A stretch of 64,000 bases of DNA. It comes from Simiduia agarivorans SA1 = DSM 21679 (GTDB lineage: Bacteria > Pseudomonadota > Gammaproteobacteria > Pseudomonadales > Cellvibrionaceae). The notes below the pieces were generated by a model. It worked only from the letters and a program-made list of their open reading frames with translations. It did not search any database and had not been told where the DNA came from. The first letter of the stretch is position 1. Every line of letters starts with the position of its first letter. The stretch spans positions 2,142,001-2,206,000 of the forward strand of contig NC_018868.3 in NCBI RefSeq assembly GCF_000305785.2. Direction: 5' to 3'. Shown one piece after another: positions 55,158 to 64,000 of the stretch. The position numbers were made by a program, and so were the translations under genes.

Positions 55158-55841
55158 TTATAACCCTAACTTGTCCAATGAGAGGTGCGTTGCGGCCTGT
55201 TCTGCCGACGCGTTGACGAGATGAGGTATCACGCCCAACAAGGGCACCGGTAACCGGCTTTGCAGGCTGTGAATGTTTTGCTCCAGCACCTGCATATGGG
55301 GATCTATACAACTGGCAACCCAGCCCGCTACCGGCAAGCCATCGCGCACAATGGCCTCAAAGGTTAACAGTGCGTGGCTGATACAGCCGAGCTTCATACC
55401 CACCACCAGAATCACCGGTGCGTTGAGCGCCTTGGCCAGATCCGCCAGGGTGTGGCTGGGGTTGAGGGGCACGCGCCAACCGCCTGCACCTTCTATGACC
55501 GTCAGGTCGGCGCGCTCGGCCATCACACCGCGACAAAGTCCCACCAACCGATCCACATTCAACACCCGGCCGGCCTCTTGGGCGGCAATGTGCGGCGCGA
55601 TAGGGGGCGCTAAGGCAATGGGGTTGACCTGGTCATAGCTGAGCGGACGGGTGCACTGGGCCAGCAAGGCCAGCGCGTCACTGTTGCGCAAACCGTCGGC
55701 GGTGGATTCACAACCGGCCGCCACTGGCTTAACGGCGGCAGTAGACAAACCCTTCGCTTTCGCCGCGGCCAGCAACCCGGAGGCCACCAATGTTTTGCCG
55801 GCATCGGTATCGGTACCGGTAATAAAAAAAGTCTTTGTCAT
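55158..55841 (-). CDS. bioD: dethiobiotin synthetase
   Basis: 227 residues. P-loop FITGTDTDAGKTLVASGLL, then VKPVAAGC, EGAGGWRVPLN and VVGMKLGCISHALLT. It closes the ureido ring of dethiobiotin using CO2 and ATP. It starts directly after the ArsC-like stop (zero-base gap), so it is in the same operon. Confidence 0.96.
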   Translation of the reverse strand: MTKTFFITGTDTDAGKTLVASGLLAAAKAKGLSTAAVKPVAAGCESTADGLRNSDALALLAQCTRPLSYDQVNPIALAPPIAPHIAAQEAGRVLNVDRLVGLCRGVMAERADLTVIEGAGGWRVPLNPSHTLADLAKALNAPVILVVGMKLGCISHALLTFEAIVRDGLPVAGWVASCIDPHMQVLEQNIHSLQSRLPVPLLGVIPHLVNASAEQAATHLSLDKLGL

Positions 55842-56273
55842 TTACTCAGCCCTGAAATCACCAGTACAAAATGCCTGAATGCGCGCGCTGATCTCATCGC
55901 GGATAACGCGGGTGCGCGCCAGTTTTTCTGCATCACTGCCGGCCAATGCCGATGGATCGGCAAAGCCCCAGTGCAATCGCTGCACCGGTACATTGAATGC
56001 GGGACAACGCTCGGCACTGGCCTCATCACACACGGTGACAACAATATCCGGCGCGCCCTGCTCTGCTAAATGCTGTTCAACACTGCGACAGGGTTGGCCG
56101 CTGATGTCGATGCCTTTTTCGGCCATCGCCTGCACCACAATCGGGTTCAGTTTGCCCGGTTCAATGCCGGCACTGAAAGCGATAAAGCGTTCCGATCCAT
56201 ACGCACGGGTGAAAGCTTCTGCCATCTGGCTACGGGCAGAATTATGAATGCAAACAAATAATATGGTTTTCAC
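55842..56273 (-). CDS. ArsC-like low-molecular-weight phosphatase/arsenate reductase family protein
   Basis: 143 residues from GTG 56273 with GGAG 7 nt upstream; a longer frame extends into bioC. The CX5R loop is C8 to R14 (VCIHNSARSQMAEAF), and a later TVCDEASAERCPAF contains two Cys, as in thioredoxin-dependent ArsC. The spacing of those two Cys is one residue longer than usual. It therefore resembles ArsC but lacks ars neighbours: it lies between bioC and bioD (44 and 0 bp). A stress or phosphatase role in the biotin operon is unexplained. Confidence 0.85.
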   Translation of the reverse strand: MKTILFVCIHNSARSQMAEAFTRAYGSERFIAFSAGIEPGKLNPIVVQAMAEKGIDISGQPCRSVEQHLAEQGAPDIVVTVCDEASAERCPAFNVPVQRLHWGFADPSALAGSDAEKLARTRVIRDEISARIQAFCTGDFRAE

Positions 56274-56317
56274 ACGCAAACTCCTTTTCCCGTTGGATTG
56301 TGCCCGCGACGAAAACG

Positions 56318-57130
56318 TTACAACACGGGCACCGCTTTTTTCAGCACCAACCAATAGACTTCATAACTGGCCGGCAAGCCCGACGGTGTCCGGAAGCGCT
56401 CGTAAGCCTGCGTCAGCGCGCGCAGTTTTGACGGTGCCGTGAGCCCTTGTGCGCGCGCCTCATTCACATTGTGCGCACCCAGCGCTTTCAGTTCGTGGGT
56501 TAATTCGCCGAGGCGCGCATAGTGCAACTGCACAGTGTCGGTGCGCCACTGAACTTCCACCAGGCCCGCACCCGCCGCACAACGGCGCAGGTGTTCGGCA
56601 CTGTCAAATTGATTCACGTGCACATAGTCGTCCACCTGCGCCCAACTGCTGCGCAACTCATGCAGCGTGGACGGCCCCAGGGTACACAGCGCCAACCAGC
56701 CGCCGGGCGTAAGAATGCTGTGCACATCGCGGAAAAACGCCGGCAGGTCTTCACACCATTGCAACGCCAGACTGGTGAACATGGCATCCACTGAATGGGC
56801 AGCAAAAGGCAGTTGCTCCATATCGCCTCCCAGCCATTGCAGGCGCGGATGCCGGTGTGCTTTTGCATGCGCCAACATGCCGCCGGCCAGATCGAGACCG
56901 AAAATGTGTGCATCGGGATAAGTGGTCGCCAGACGGTCGGTAAAATAGCCGGTACCACAACCAAGATCCACCAGTCTTGCCGGTTTACCGAGACCTGCCT
57001 GTGCAATATGTTGCTGCAGGATTTCGCCCACCTGACGCTGCAATTGCGCCACCGAATCGTAAGTGTCAGCCGCGCGGCTGAAGCTGTCGGCCACCGCCTG
57101 TTTTTTGCGCTCGCACACCGGGCTCATCAT
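56318..57130 (-). CDS. bioC: malonyl-ACP O-methyltransferase BioC
   Basis: 270 residues, class I SAM methyltransferase: VDLGCGTGYFTDRLA, GLDLAGGML and GDMEQLPF, with the BioC-like SFSRAADTYDSVAQLQRQVG start. It methylates malonyl-ACP to disguise the pimelate precursor as fatty acid starter. Start overlaps the bioH stop by 4 bp (ATGA). Confidence 0.94.
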   Translation of the reverse strand: MMSPVCERKKQAVADSFSRAADTYDSVAQLQRQVGEILQQHIAQAGLGKPARLVDLGCGTGYFTDRLATTYPDAHIFGLDLAGGMLAHAKAHRHPRLQWLGGDMEQLPFAAHSVDAMFTSLALQWCEDLPAFFRDVHSILTPGGWLALCTLGPSTLHELRSSWAQVDDYVHVNQFDSAEHLRRCAAGAGLVEVQWRTDTVQLHYARLGELTHELKALGAHNVNEARAQGLTAPSKLRALTQAYERFRTPSGLPASYEVYWLVLKKAVPVL

Positions 57131-57900
57131 CCTGCAGCCTCCGTTGGCGCTTGCAGGACACGCGCGATGCGGTCGGGGTGTGTGAACGGCAGCGCGTGCC
57201 CGGCGCCCTCGATAACCTCAACCGCAATGGACGCCGGGAATGTATCGGCCAATGCCACTGGCACCAGGCCGTCCCTTGCGCCCAGCAACCAATGAGCCGA
57301 CGACAAGGCAGACAACCGGTGGCGGTCATCCAATTCCTTCAATGCAGATAAGGCATGACCAGCATCCGCAGCGTCAAGCGACCGGGCCAAAAACGACATC
57401 AAGGCCTTGCGGTTCAGCGCCGCACCCTCTGCCACCAGTCCGGCAAAACGCTTGAGTGTGATCTCGGGATTTGCCGAAAACGCATCGCAAAATTGCCGGT
57501 AAACCGCCGCATCCATCGCACACGGCCAGTTCTTTTGTTGCACAAATTGGGGGTTAGTTGCCACACAGACCACACTGTCAACGTGTTCCGACCGCAATGC
57601 CAAACGGATCGCGAGTTGACCGCCCAAGGACCAACCCAGCAAGTTCACCGGCCGCCCCTGTTGTGCAATCCAGACAGATAAAAAACCCAGTGCGGTATCG
57701 ATCCATGCTCCAGCGTTGCTGGCCTGCGCAATCTGATCTGCACCAAATCCCGGCAGGTCCACAACAAATAAATTGAGATCTGCGCCCTGTGCTTGCAATG
57801 ACTGAACGAGTGGCTGCCAACAACAGTGATCAAAGCCCCAACCGTGAATGGCCAGCCAGAGGGGCGCATCACTGCTGCCACGATGCAGTAACTGAATCAC
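57127..57900 (-). CDS. bioH: pimeloyl-ACP methyl ester carboxylesterase BioH
   Basis: 257 residues from GTG 57900, whose GTGA overlaps the bioF stop. Alpha/beta hydrolase with Ser in [15 protein letters not shown], an Asp in GARDGLVP and His in EGAGHALPF. It removes the methyl group added by BioC, ending pimelate assembly. Adjacent bioC supports the assignment. Confidence 0.94.
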   Translation of the reverse strand: MIQLLHRGSSDAPLWLAIHGWGFDHCCWQPLVQSLQAQGADLNLFVVDLPGFGADQIAQASNAGAWIDTALGFLSVWIAQQGRPVNLLGWSLGGQLAIRLALRSEHVDSVVCVATNPQFVQQKNWPCAMDAAVYRQFCDAFSANPEITLKRFAGLVAEGAALNRKALMSFLARSLDAADAGHALSALKELDDRHRLSALSSAHWLLGARDGLVPVALADTFPASIAVEVIEGAGHALPFTHPDRIARVLQAPTEAAG

Positions 57901-59057
57901 GTCAACGCCCGCTGCACGTGTGCCAGTGCATCCAGCAATTGATCCACCTGCTGCGCTGTGTGCGCGGCGGTGAGCGTAATGCGCAATCGGCTGCTGCCGG
58001 CCGGCACCGTGGGCGGGCGGATTGCGCCGACCCAGATACCTTGTTGTTCGAGCGCCTGCGACCAGCGCAAGGCAGTGTCGGCATCGCCAATGCGAATGGG
58101 TTGGATGGCGGTGAATGAATCCATCAGATCAAGGTCGAGCGATGCGGCACCTGTTCGGAATCGGACGATTAGTTGATTCAGATGTTGGCGCCGTTCCGGC
58201 TCATTGCGCGCAAGTGCTAACGCCGCGCAGCTGGCGGCCGCCACGGCCGGCGGCAAGGCGGTGGTGTAGATGTAGGGCCGGGCAAATTGAATCAGATTTT
58301 CAATCAACGCTTCGCTGCCCGCCACAAAGGCGCCGAAGCTGCCGATGGCTTTACCGAGCGTGGCCATGTAAACCGGCAACTGTTCACTGTTCAGGCCAAA
58401 GTATTCGGCACTGCCAGCGCCGGTTTCTCCCAACACGCCAAAGCCGTGGGCATCATCCACCATCAACCAAGCGTTATGTTGGGCGCACACGGCGGCAATC
58501 TGATCGAGCGGTGCCAGATCGCCATCCATGCTGAACACGCCATCGGTCACCACGAGTTTTTCGCCACTGGCCGCTGCCAGTTTTTTCCCTAACTGCGCCA
58601 CATCATTGTGCAGGTAGCGGGAAAATTTTGCGCCCGAGGCCAAGCCGCCGTCCAGCAGTGAGGCGTGGTTGAGTTTATCCTGCAACACCGTATCGCCAGA
58701 CTCCACCAAGGCAGCAATGGTGCCGAGGTTGGCCATGTAACCCGTGGAGAATAACAGCGCGCGCTCGCGCCCGGTGTAATCGGCCAGCGCTTGTTCCAGC
58801 GCGTGATGTTCATGGCTGTGGCCGCACACCAAATGCGACGCACCACTGCCTACGCCGTAACGACTGGCCGCCTGGGTAAAGGCTTCTATTAATCTCGGGT
58901 GATTGGCTAAACCCAGATAATCGTTGGAACAAAAACCCAATAGGGGTTTGCCATCCACATTAAGTGCGGGCTGCTGCGCCGACTGCACTTCGCGCCGGCG
59001 ACGATACAGGTGCTGCGCCCGCCGCTCGGCGAGCCGGGCGGCGAGTCGTTGTTTCAT
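57897..59057 (-). CDS. bioF: 8-amino-7-oxononanoate synthase
   Basis: 386 residues of the alpha-oxoamine synthase type. [63 protein letters not shown] and the PLP-Lys region [16 protein letters not shown]. It joins pimeloyl-ACP and alanine. Start directly follows the bioB stop (zero gap). Confidence 0.97.
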   Translation of the reverse strand: MKQRLAARLAERRAQHLYRRRREVQSAQQPALNVDGKPLLGFCSNDYLGLANHPRLIEAFTQAASRYGVGSGASHLVCGHSHEHHALEQALADYTGRERALLFSTGYMANLGTIAALVESGDTVLQDKLNHASLLDGGLASGAKFSRYLHNDVAQLGKKLAAASGEKLVVTDGVFSMDGDLAPLDQIAAVCAQHNAWLMVDDAHGFGVLGETGAGSAEYFGLNSEQLPVYMATLGKAIGSFGAFVAGSEALIENLIQFARPYIYTTALPPAVAAASCAALALARNEPERRQHLNQLIVRFRTGAASLDLDLMDSFTAIQPIRIGDADTALRWSQALEQQGIWVGAIRPPTVPAGSSRLRITLTAAHTAQQVDQLLDALAHVQRALT

Positions 59058-60116
59058 TTACTTGGCCGCGTTGTAGAAGAAGGGATCGTTCTGGCGCTCT
59101 TCCAGGGCCTGATAGATTTCCGCTTCCTGTTCGGCTTCGTCCTGATGAATTTCGTAGGATTCCTGATGAATGCCCAGGCGCTTAAACAACATGCGGTCTT
59201 TGCTGGCTTCAGGGTTGGGCGTGGTGAGTAGTTTTTCGCCGTAGAAAATCGAGTTGGCGCCGGCGAGGTACGCCATCGCCTGCATCTGCTCGTTCATTTC
59301 TTCACGCCCGGCAGAGAGCCGCACGTGGGATTTTGGCATCAGGATACGCGCCACGGCAATGGTGCGGATGAAATCAAACGGGTCCAGATCGGCCTGCTCG
59401 GCCAGGGGCGTACCCTGCACTTTCACCAGCATGTTCACCGGCACCGATTCGGGATGCTCGGGCATGTTGGCCAGCTGAATCAACAGACCGGCACGGTCGG
59501 ATTCTTCTTCGCCCATGCCCACAATGCCACCACAGCAGACTTTCATGCCGGCCTTGCGCACATTGGCCAGGGTTTCCAGGCGGTCCTGATAGGTGCGGGT
59601 GGTGATGATGTCACCGTAAAACTCGGGCGAGGTATCCAGGTTGTGGTTGTAGTAGTCGAGGCCGGCATCGGCCAGATCCTGCGCCTGGTTTTCGTTCAGC
59701 ATGCCGAGGGTCATGCAGGTTTCCAGGCCCAGCGCCTTGACGCCTTTGACCATATCGGTCACATAGGGCATATCTTTGCCCTTGGGTGAACGCCAGGCCG
59801 CCCCCATGCAGAAGCGGGTGGCACCGCTGGCCTTGGCCGCGCGCGCCTCTTCAATCACCTTTTCCACTTTCATGAGTTTTTCGCGCTCGAGGCCGGTGTC
59901 GTAACGGGCCGATTGCGGGCAGTAGGCGCAGTCTTCCGGGCAGGCGCCGGTCTTGATGGAACACAGGGTGCTCACCTGCACCTGATTCGGATCAAAGTTG
60001 GCCCGATGCACCGTTTGAGCCTGGTACATCAGATCGGCAAAAGGCAGCTGGAACAGGGCCTGCACTTCGTCGCGGGTCCAGTCGTGGCGGATAGATACGT
60101 TGGCCTGGGCACTCAT
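59058..60116 (-). CDS. bioB: biotin synthase
   Basis: 352 residues, radical-[21 protein letters not shown] holds the 4Fe-4S CxxxCxx[14 protein letters not shown] and [16 protein letters not shown] are family blocks. The last step inserts sulfur into dethiobiotin. First gene of bioB-F-H-C-(arsC-like)-D; bioA is not in the window. Transcribed from the BirA-controlled promoter just upstream. Confidence 0.97.
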   Translation of the reverse strand: MSAQANVSIRHDWTRDEVQALFQLPFADLMYQAQTVHRANFDPNQVQVSTLCSIKTGACPEDCAYCPQSARYDTGLEREKLMKVEKVIEEARAAKASGATRFCMGAAWRSPKGKDMPYVTDMVKGVKALGLETCMTLGMLNENQAQDLADAGLDYYNHNLDTSPEFYGDIITTRTYQDRLETLANVRKAGMKVCCGGIVGMGEEESDRAGLLIQLANMPEHPESVPVNMLVKVQGTPLAEQADLDPFDFIRTIAVARILMPKSHVRLSAGREEMNEQMQAMAYLAGANSIFYGEKLLTTPNPEASKDRMLFKRLGIHQESYEIHQDEAEQEAEIYQALEERQNDPFFYNAAK

Positions 60117-60155
60117 GGGTTACACTCTGTGATTCACGGATAATTCAGACCGCGC

Positions 60156-60184
60156 ATTGTCTGGCGCCCCCGGAGCGCTGTCAA
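60156..60184 (-). promoter_or_regulatory. promoter of bio operon
   Basis: Minus-strand TTGACA (60179-60184) and GACAAT (60156-60161) with a 17-bp spacer, near consensus. Transcription would start near 60149, 33 nt before bioB. The -35 lies inside the BirA-type operator. Confidence 0.85.
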
Positions 60185-60208
60185 CCTGAAACGGACTTTA
60201 GGTTAACT
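60179..60208. promoter_or_regulatory. BirA-type biotin operator between bioB and comF
   Basis: Inverted repeat TGTCAACC (60179-60186) and GGTTAACT (60201-60208) separated by 14 bp, matching the BirA operator consensus TTGTAAACC-N14/15-GGTTTACAA in arms and spacing. It covers the -35 of the bio promoter. It also ends one base before the comF ATG, so BirA binding may also affect comF. Confidence 0.85.
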
Positions 60209-60209
60209 A

Positions 60210-60881
60210 ATGAAACCAGCCTCTCTCAGCCGCTGCCTTTTGTGTGACGACGCCAGCCCGAGCGGACTGCTGTGCGCACCCTGCACGGCCGATCTGCCAA
60301 CCAATCCACACGCCTGCTGGCAATGCGCCTTGCCATTACCTCAAACCGGCCTTTGCCCCGATTGCCAACAGCATCCACCGGCATTCAGCCGGGCACTGGC
60401 CGCGTTTGAGTACCGGGCCCCGCTGACAGCGTTGATTGCTCGCTGGAAACACCAGGCAGACCAGCGCCCGTTGCACTTGATGGCCCGGGCACTGCTAGAC
60501 CAACTGGCGATTCATTATCAGCAGGATGACTGGCCGCAAGCACTGATACCGGTGCCGATTCACTCTCGTCGCCTGATAGGTCGCGGCTTTCACCAAACCC
60601 ACCAACTTGCCCGGTATATTGGCAAGGCATTGGGTATACCGATCGATATGACCTTACTCAGCAAACGGGTCAGTGGTCACGCACAGCAAGGGCTCGACCG
60701 CAAAGAACGGCTCAGAAACCTGCGCGGCACCTTTGCGTGCGATGGCAACCCCACCGGACTGCACCTGTCGCTGGTGGACGACGTCTTAACCACCGGCGCC
60801 ACTGCCAACACACTGGCTGAATTGCTACGTCAACGAGGCGCCGCCAGGGTGGATGTGTGGGTATTGGCCCGCACACCATGA
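60210..60881 (+). CDS. comF: ComF family phosphoribosyltransferase-like protein
   Basis: 223 residues. The N-terminal zinc-ribbon has C9, C12, C22, C25 plus a second CPDC pair, and a PRTase domain has LVDDVLTTGATANTLAELL and GRGFHQTHQLA. ComF acts in DNA uptake, transporting ssDNA inside the cell, though many genomes keep it without known competence. Its ribosome site AGG overlaps the operator's right arm. It is divergent from bioB and followed by the FabH paralogue. Confidence 0.93.
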   Translation: MKPASLSRCLLCDDASPSGLLCAPCTADLPTNPHACWQCALPLPQTGLCPDCQQHPPAFSRALAAFEYRAPLTALIARWKHQADQRPLHLMARALLDQLAIHYQQDDWPQALIPVPIHSRRLIGRGFHQTHQLARYIGKALGIPIDMTLLSKRVSGHAQQGLDRKERLRNLRGTFACDGNPTGLHLSLVDDVLTTGATANTLAELLRQRGAARVDVWVLARTP

Positions 60882-61070
60882 CCAATAAGTCACACCCATT
60901 TGGCCAGTATGCCACCCCATATGACCAGCGCGGCCGGAAAAGCCAGGCGCCTCGCTGGACGGGTTCAACCTCCATGGGCGACAATTTTGTCCAATCGCCG
61001 GCGCATGCGCCGCCCGCGCGCAAAGGCTACCCGCCTGTGCCGCCTGACCGACCCACAAGGCATCAGAATT

Positions 61071-62198
61071 ATGAGCAATGCATCCATCGTCATCAGTGGC
61101 AGTGGCCTTTACACCCCTCCGCACAGCGTGACCAACGAAGAACTGGTTGACGCCTACAACCGCTATGCGGACAAGTTCAACGCAGAAAACGCCGCCGCTA
61201 TTGAAGCGGGCGAGCTCGCTGCCAAGCCCCACTCCAGTGCGGAATTCATCGAAAAAGCCTCAGGCATCAAAAGCCGGTACGTGTTTGCCAAAGAAGGCAT
61301 TTGCGACATAGACCGCATGGCGCCGGTCATCCCCCAGCGTGCGGAAGATGAAATGTCGCACCAGGCAGAAATGGCATTGGCGGCCGCAAAGCAGGCACTG
61401 GCCGCCGCCAATAAAAAGCCCGAAGATATCGATGCTGTGATCGTATCCTGCGCCTACACCCAGCGCGCTTACCCGGCCATCGCCATCGAAGTGCAAGCAG
61501 CGTTGGGCATAGCTGGCTTCGGTTTCGACATGCTGGTGGCCTGCTCGGCTGCAACCTTTGCCTTGCACCGCGCCTACGACAGCGTGGCCTCAGGCTCCGC
61601 GCGTGCGGTATTGGTGATCAACCCGGAACTCACCTCGCCGCAGCTGAATTACACCGACCGCGACAGCCACTTTATTTTTGGCGACGTGGCCACCGCCATG
61701 GTGGTGGAAAAAGCCGAGACCTGTACCAGCCAGCACAGCTACGACATTCTCGACATCAAAGCGGTGACCAGTTTTTCCAACAATATCCGCTCCAACTTTG
61801 GCTATGTATCGCGCGCCCACGGCGACGACCCGTTTGGCCCCGCCAACCTGTTTCACCAGAACGGTCGCTCCGTATTCAAGGAAGTCTGCCCCATGGCCGC
61901 CGATCACATCGGCGGCCAATTGGAAGCCAAAGGTTTCACCCCGGCAGACGTCAAACGCTGGTGGTTGCACCAGGCCAATATCAACATGAACAATCTGATC
62001 GTGCGCAAGCTGCTGGGCCGCGACGCCGATGCGGAAGAAGCACCCATCGTGCTCGACCGCTATGCCAACACCGCCTCGGCCGGCTCATTGATCGCGTTCA
62101 ACCTGCACCACGAAGATCTGGCCGCCGGCGACCTGGGCGTGCTGTGCTCCTTCGGCGCGGGCTACTCCATCGGCAGCCTGCTGTTGCGCAAACGTTGA
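61071..62198 (+). CDS. beta-ketoacyl-ACP synthase III paralogue (FabH-like)
   Basis: 375 residues from ATG 61071 (MSNASIVISGSGLYTPPHSV). Longer than FabH (about 320) by an N-terminal insertion. Active-site Cys is in VACSAATFALH, His in WWLHQANINMN and Asn in RYANTASAGS. The long type (ending SSFGAGYSIGSLLLRK-like) resembles the Pseudomonas aeruginosa PA3286 form that uses medium-chain acyl-CoA from beta-oxidation. That resemblance is from memory, so chain length is unproven. Stop overlaps the srkA TTG start. Confidence 0.88.
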   Translation: MSNASIVISGSGLYTPPHSVTNEELVDAYNRYADKFNAENAAAIEAGELAAKPHSSAEFIEKASGIKSRYVFAKEGICDIDRMAPVIPQRAEDEMSHQAEMALAAAKQALAAANKKPEDIDAVIVSCAYTQRAYPAIAIEVQAALGIAGFGFDMLVACSAATFALHRAYDSVASGSARAVLVINPELTSPQLNYTDRDSHFIFGDVATAMVVEKAETCTSQHSYDILDIKAVTSFSNNIRSNFGYVSRAHGDDPFGPANLFHQNGRSVFKEVCPMAADHIGGQLEAKGFTPADVKRWWLHQANINMNNLIVRKLLGRDADAEEAPIVLDRYANTASAGSLIAFNLHHEDLAAGDLGVLCSFGAGYSIGSLLLRKR

Positions 62199-63175
62199 GT
62201 CAGCCACACCCCTACGCCGCACTCACACCCGACCGGGTGCTGGATGCCATTGAATCCACCGGGCGTTTGACCGACGCCCGGGTGTTTCCCCTCAACAGCT
62301 ACGAGAACCGCGTCTACCAGGTGGGCATTGAGGGCGGCCAACCACTGATCGCCAAGTTTTACCGGCCCGACCGCTGGACCCGGGATCAGATACTCGAAGA
62401 ACACCGTTTCACCGCCGAGTTGCACGCAGAAGGTTTATCGGTAGTGCCACCCCTGACCGATACCGAGGGCCAAAGCCTGTGGCATTTCGCGGGCTTCGAT
62501 TTCGCGCTGTTTGCCCGTCAGGGCGGCTATCCGCCCGAACTGGATAACCTCGATCACCTGCACACCCTCGGCTGCCATTTGGGCCAGCTGCACGCCATTG
62601 GCAAACGCGAACCGTTTCAATTCCGGCCGTCACTCGATGCCCGCAGTTTTGGTCACGACAGTGCGGCGTTTTTGCTGGACGGCTTTATCCCGTCGAGTCT
62701 GCAGGAAGCCTACCGCACCCTGAGCCGGGATCTGCTGGTCAAAGTGGATGCCGCTTTCGCCCGCTTCACCCCCAAGCTGCTGCGCCTGCACGGCGACTGC
62801 CACCCGGGCAATATCCTATGGCGCGACGAGGTGCCCCATCTGGTGGATTTTGACGATGCGCGCATGGGGCCGGCGATACAGGACTTGTGGATGCTGCTGT
62901 CCGGTGATCGCCAACAACAGCACCAGCAACTGGCGGAAATCATCGAAGGTTACGAAATGTTTTCCGAATTTGATCCGCGCGAGCTCAGTCTGGTGGAGCC
63001 CTTGCGCACGCTCAGGATGATGCACTACGCCGCCTGGCTTGCCAGGCGCTGGCAGGACCCGGCATTTCCCAAGGCATTCTCCTGGTTCAACACCGAACGC
63101 TATTGGGCCGAACACATTCTGGAACTGCGCGAACAGATGTCGGCCCTGGACGAACCGCCACTGAGGCTGCAATGA
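62195..63175 (+). CDS. srkA: stress response kinase A (SrkA/YihE-type)
   Basis: 326 residues from TTG 62195 (SQPHPYAALTPDRVLDAIE), which overlaps the FabH-like stop. This start aligns with Escherichia coli SrkA; no better ATG exists in frame. Motifs are FPLNSYENRVYQVG, LIAKFYRPDRW, catalytic RLHGDCHPGNILW and metal VDFDDARMGP. The family phosphorylates proteins and counters the MazEF toxin and Cpx stress in E. coli. The weak start context implies low or coupled translation. Confidence 0.9.
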   Translation: MSQPHPYAALTPDRVLDAIESTGRLTDARVFPLNSYENRVYQVGIEGGQPLIAKFYRPDRWTRDQILEEHRFTAELHAEGLSVVPPLTDTEGQSLWHFAGFDFALFARQGGYPPELDNLDHLHTLGCHLGQLHAIGKREPFQFRPSLDARSFGHDSAAFLLDGFIPSSLQEAYRTLSRDLLVKVDAAFARFTPKLLRLHGDCHPGNILWRDEVPHLVDFDDARMGPAIQDLWMLLSGDRQQQHQQLAEIIEGYEMFSEFDPRELSLVEPLRTLRMMHYAAWLARRWQDPAFPKAFSWFNTERYWAEHILELREQMSALDEPPLRLQ

Positions 63176-63756
63176 TCATCGAACCGGCACGGGCATCCGA
63201 TGCGCTGGCCCCGCTGATTTACAGCTCGGGCCCCGCCGCCTTTGACTTTGTTTTTCTGGGTCAGGCGTTGGAATTTTTGCAATCGGTATCCGACGGCAAG
63301 GGACACAGCTTTGGCTTCGACGCCCACACGGTCATGCGCGACGACAAAGGCCAGGCGCAGGCCTGCATCAGTCTCTATACCCGCGATCAACACGACGCGC
63401 GCCAGAACGCCAATGTGGCCGCCATTATCCGCTGGGGCAGCTGGCGCTCGCCAATTATGCTGGTGCGCGGTCTACGGGTGGAAAAACTCATTCCGCCACC
63501 GCCGCCCGACAGCTTGCACGTGGCCCAACTGGGCGTTGCGCCAGCCCTGCGCAGCCAGGGCCTGGGAGCCCAGTTGCTGGCCTATGCGGAATCTCAGGCG
63601 CGCGCCCGGGGAATCGGCCAACTGTCACTGGATGTCGCTGATGAAAACCCGCGCGCGCGGGCACTGTACGAACGTCTGGGCTTCCGCCTCCTCACCTCCC
63701 AGGCCAGCAGCATTCCCGGCCTGTCCGATCATCATCTGCTGGTGCGGCCGGTGTAA
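63172..63756 (+). CDS. GNAT family N-acetyltransferase
   Basis: 194 residues from ATG 63172, overlapping the srkA stop by 4 bp. The acetyl-CoA site is VAPALRSQGLGAQLLAYAE (Q/RxxGxG/A) and a C-terminal DVADENPRARALYERLGFR; N-terminal half less conserved. Acceptor unknown. It is in the same run as srkA and precedes cysE. Confidence 0.88.
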   Translation: MIIEPARASDALAPLIYSSGPAAFDFVFLGQALEFLQSVSDGKGHSFGFDAHTVMRDDKGQAQACISLYTRDQHDARQNANVAAIIRWGSWRSPIMLVRGLRVEKLIPPPPPDSLHVAQLGVAPALRSQGLGAQLLAYAESQARARGIGQLSLDVADENPRARALYERLGFRLLTSQASSIPGLSDHHLLVRPV

Positions 63757-63839
63757 CGCCACGCAAGAATCCCGCTCTACGCTTTGATTGGCCCGCACGA
63801 ACCGTCATAATGGGCAACTCAGGTAAACAGGGGCACCCC

Positions 63840-64000
63840 ATGGCACTGGTCAGCACACTCACGGACACCACACTTTCCGATTCCGTCTGGATCGAGATCT
63901 GTGCACGCACCCGCGAGGCCGCCGAGCAGGAACCCATGCTGGCGTCGTTCCTGCACGCCACCATTCTCAATCACGACACCTTTGAGTCCGCACTCAGTTT
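63840..64000 (+). CDS. cysE: serine O-acetyltransferase, N-terminus only
   Basis: 53 codons before the window ends: MALVSTLTDTTLSDSVW followed by IEICARTREAAEQEP and MLASFLHATILNHDTFESAL. The part EPMLASFxHATxLxH is diagnostic of the CysE N-terminal helical domain; the hexapeptide-repeat catalytic domain lies outside. Makes O-acetylserine for cysteine synthesis. Confidence 0.9.
   Translation, partial: MALVSTLTDTTLSDSVWIEICARTREAAEQEPMLASFLHATILNHDTFESALS

Overview
The window is chromosomal DNA from a moderately GC-rich gammaproteobacterium. It is probably a polysaccharide-degrading marine or aquatic member of the Cellvibrionales, or a near relative of Pseudomonas. The evidence is the rpsU-yqeY-dnaG-rpoD cluster, the tsaD-folB-folK order, the nrdR-ribD-ribE-ribB-ribH-nusB-thiL-pgpA-ribA run, a sodium-type PomA/PomB stator, a DUF3094 protein, and a secreted lipoprotein pullulanase. 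No prophage, insertion sequence, CRISPR array or rRNA was seen. Almost all genes have orthologues expected of a core genome. Accessory interest lies in regulatory sites, domain fusions and signalling genes.

Layout. 1-2036: a pullulanase lipoprotein (C-terminus off the left edge) preceded by two tandem palindromic operators. 2304-5542: a YcgR-like PilZ protein, a NadD-like nucleotidyltransferase and a BlaI repressor/M56-M23 fusion peptidase pair behind a 30-bp perfect palindrome. 5816-8434: pirin, TSUP permease and an ECF sigma factor with a membrane partner. 8597-13746: amidohydrolase, small membrane protein, thiopurine methyltransferase, DUF3313 lipoprotein, a CAU tRNA and an alpha/beta hydrolase. 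13909-18703: rpoD, dnaG, yqeY, rpsU on the minus strand. 19268-23927: tsaD, folB, folK, a membrane protein, cca and an HNH nuclease. 24390-26753: pomA-pomB-PilZ. 26984-30834: xseB, ispA, dxs and a leucine-rich-repeat protein. 30818-34111: a CHASE histidine kinase, a REC-GGDEF protein and a lone receiver. 34173-40824: the riboflavin/thiamine/NusB/NrdR operon.

40960-53593: hybrid kinase, acyl-CoA synthetase, LpxH-like hydrolase, purE-purK, a secreted nuclease, an EVE protein, an Hpt protein divergent from a REC-EAL protein, DUF3094, VOC and DUF2157 proteins, and acyl-CoA dehydrogenase. 53805-54933: a SprA-like HExxH protein with a flagellar-rod-like partner. 55158-60116: bioB-F-H-C-(arsC-like)-D, controlled by a BirA-type operator shared with divergent comF. 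61071-64000: FabH paralogue, srkA, GNAT acetyltransferase and the start of cysE.

Recurring themes are cyclic-di-GMP signalling (two PilZ proteins, GGDEF, EAL, with one PilZ gene coupled to the stator genes), tightly overlapping translationally coupled genes, and cofactor synthesis (riboflavin, biotin, folate, thiamine, isoprenoid). The best candidate for a poorly described system is the BlaI / M56-M23 fusion locus at 3647-5542.
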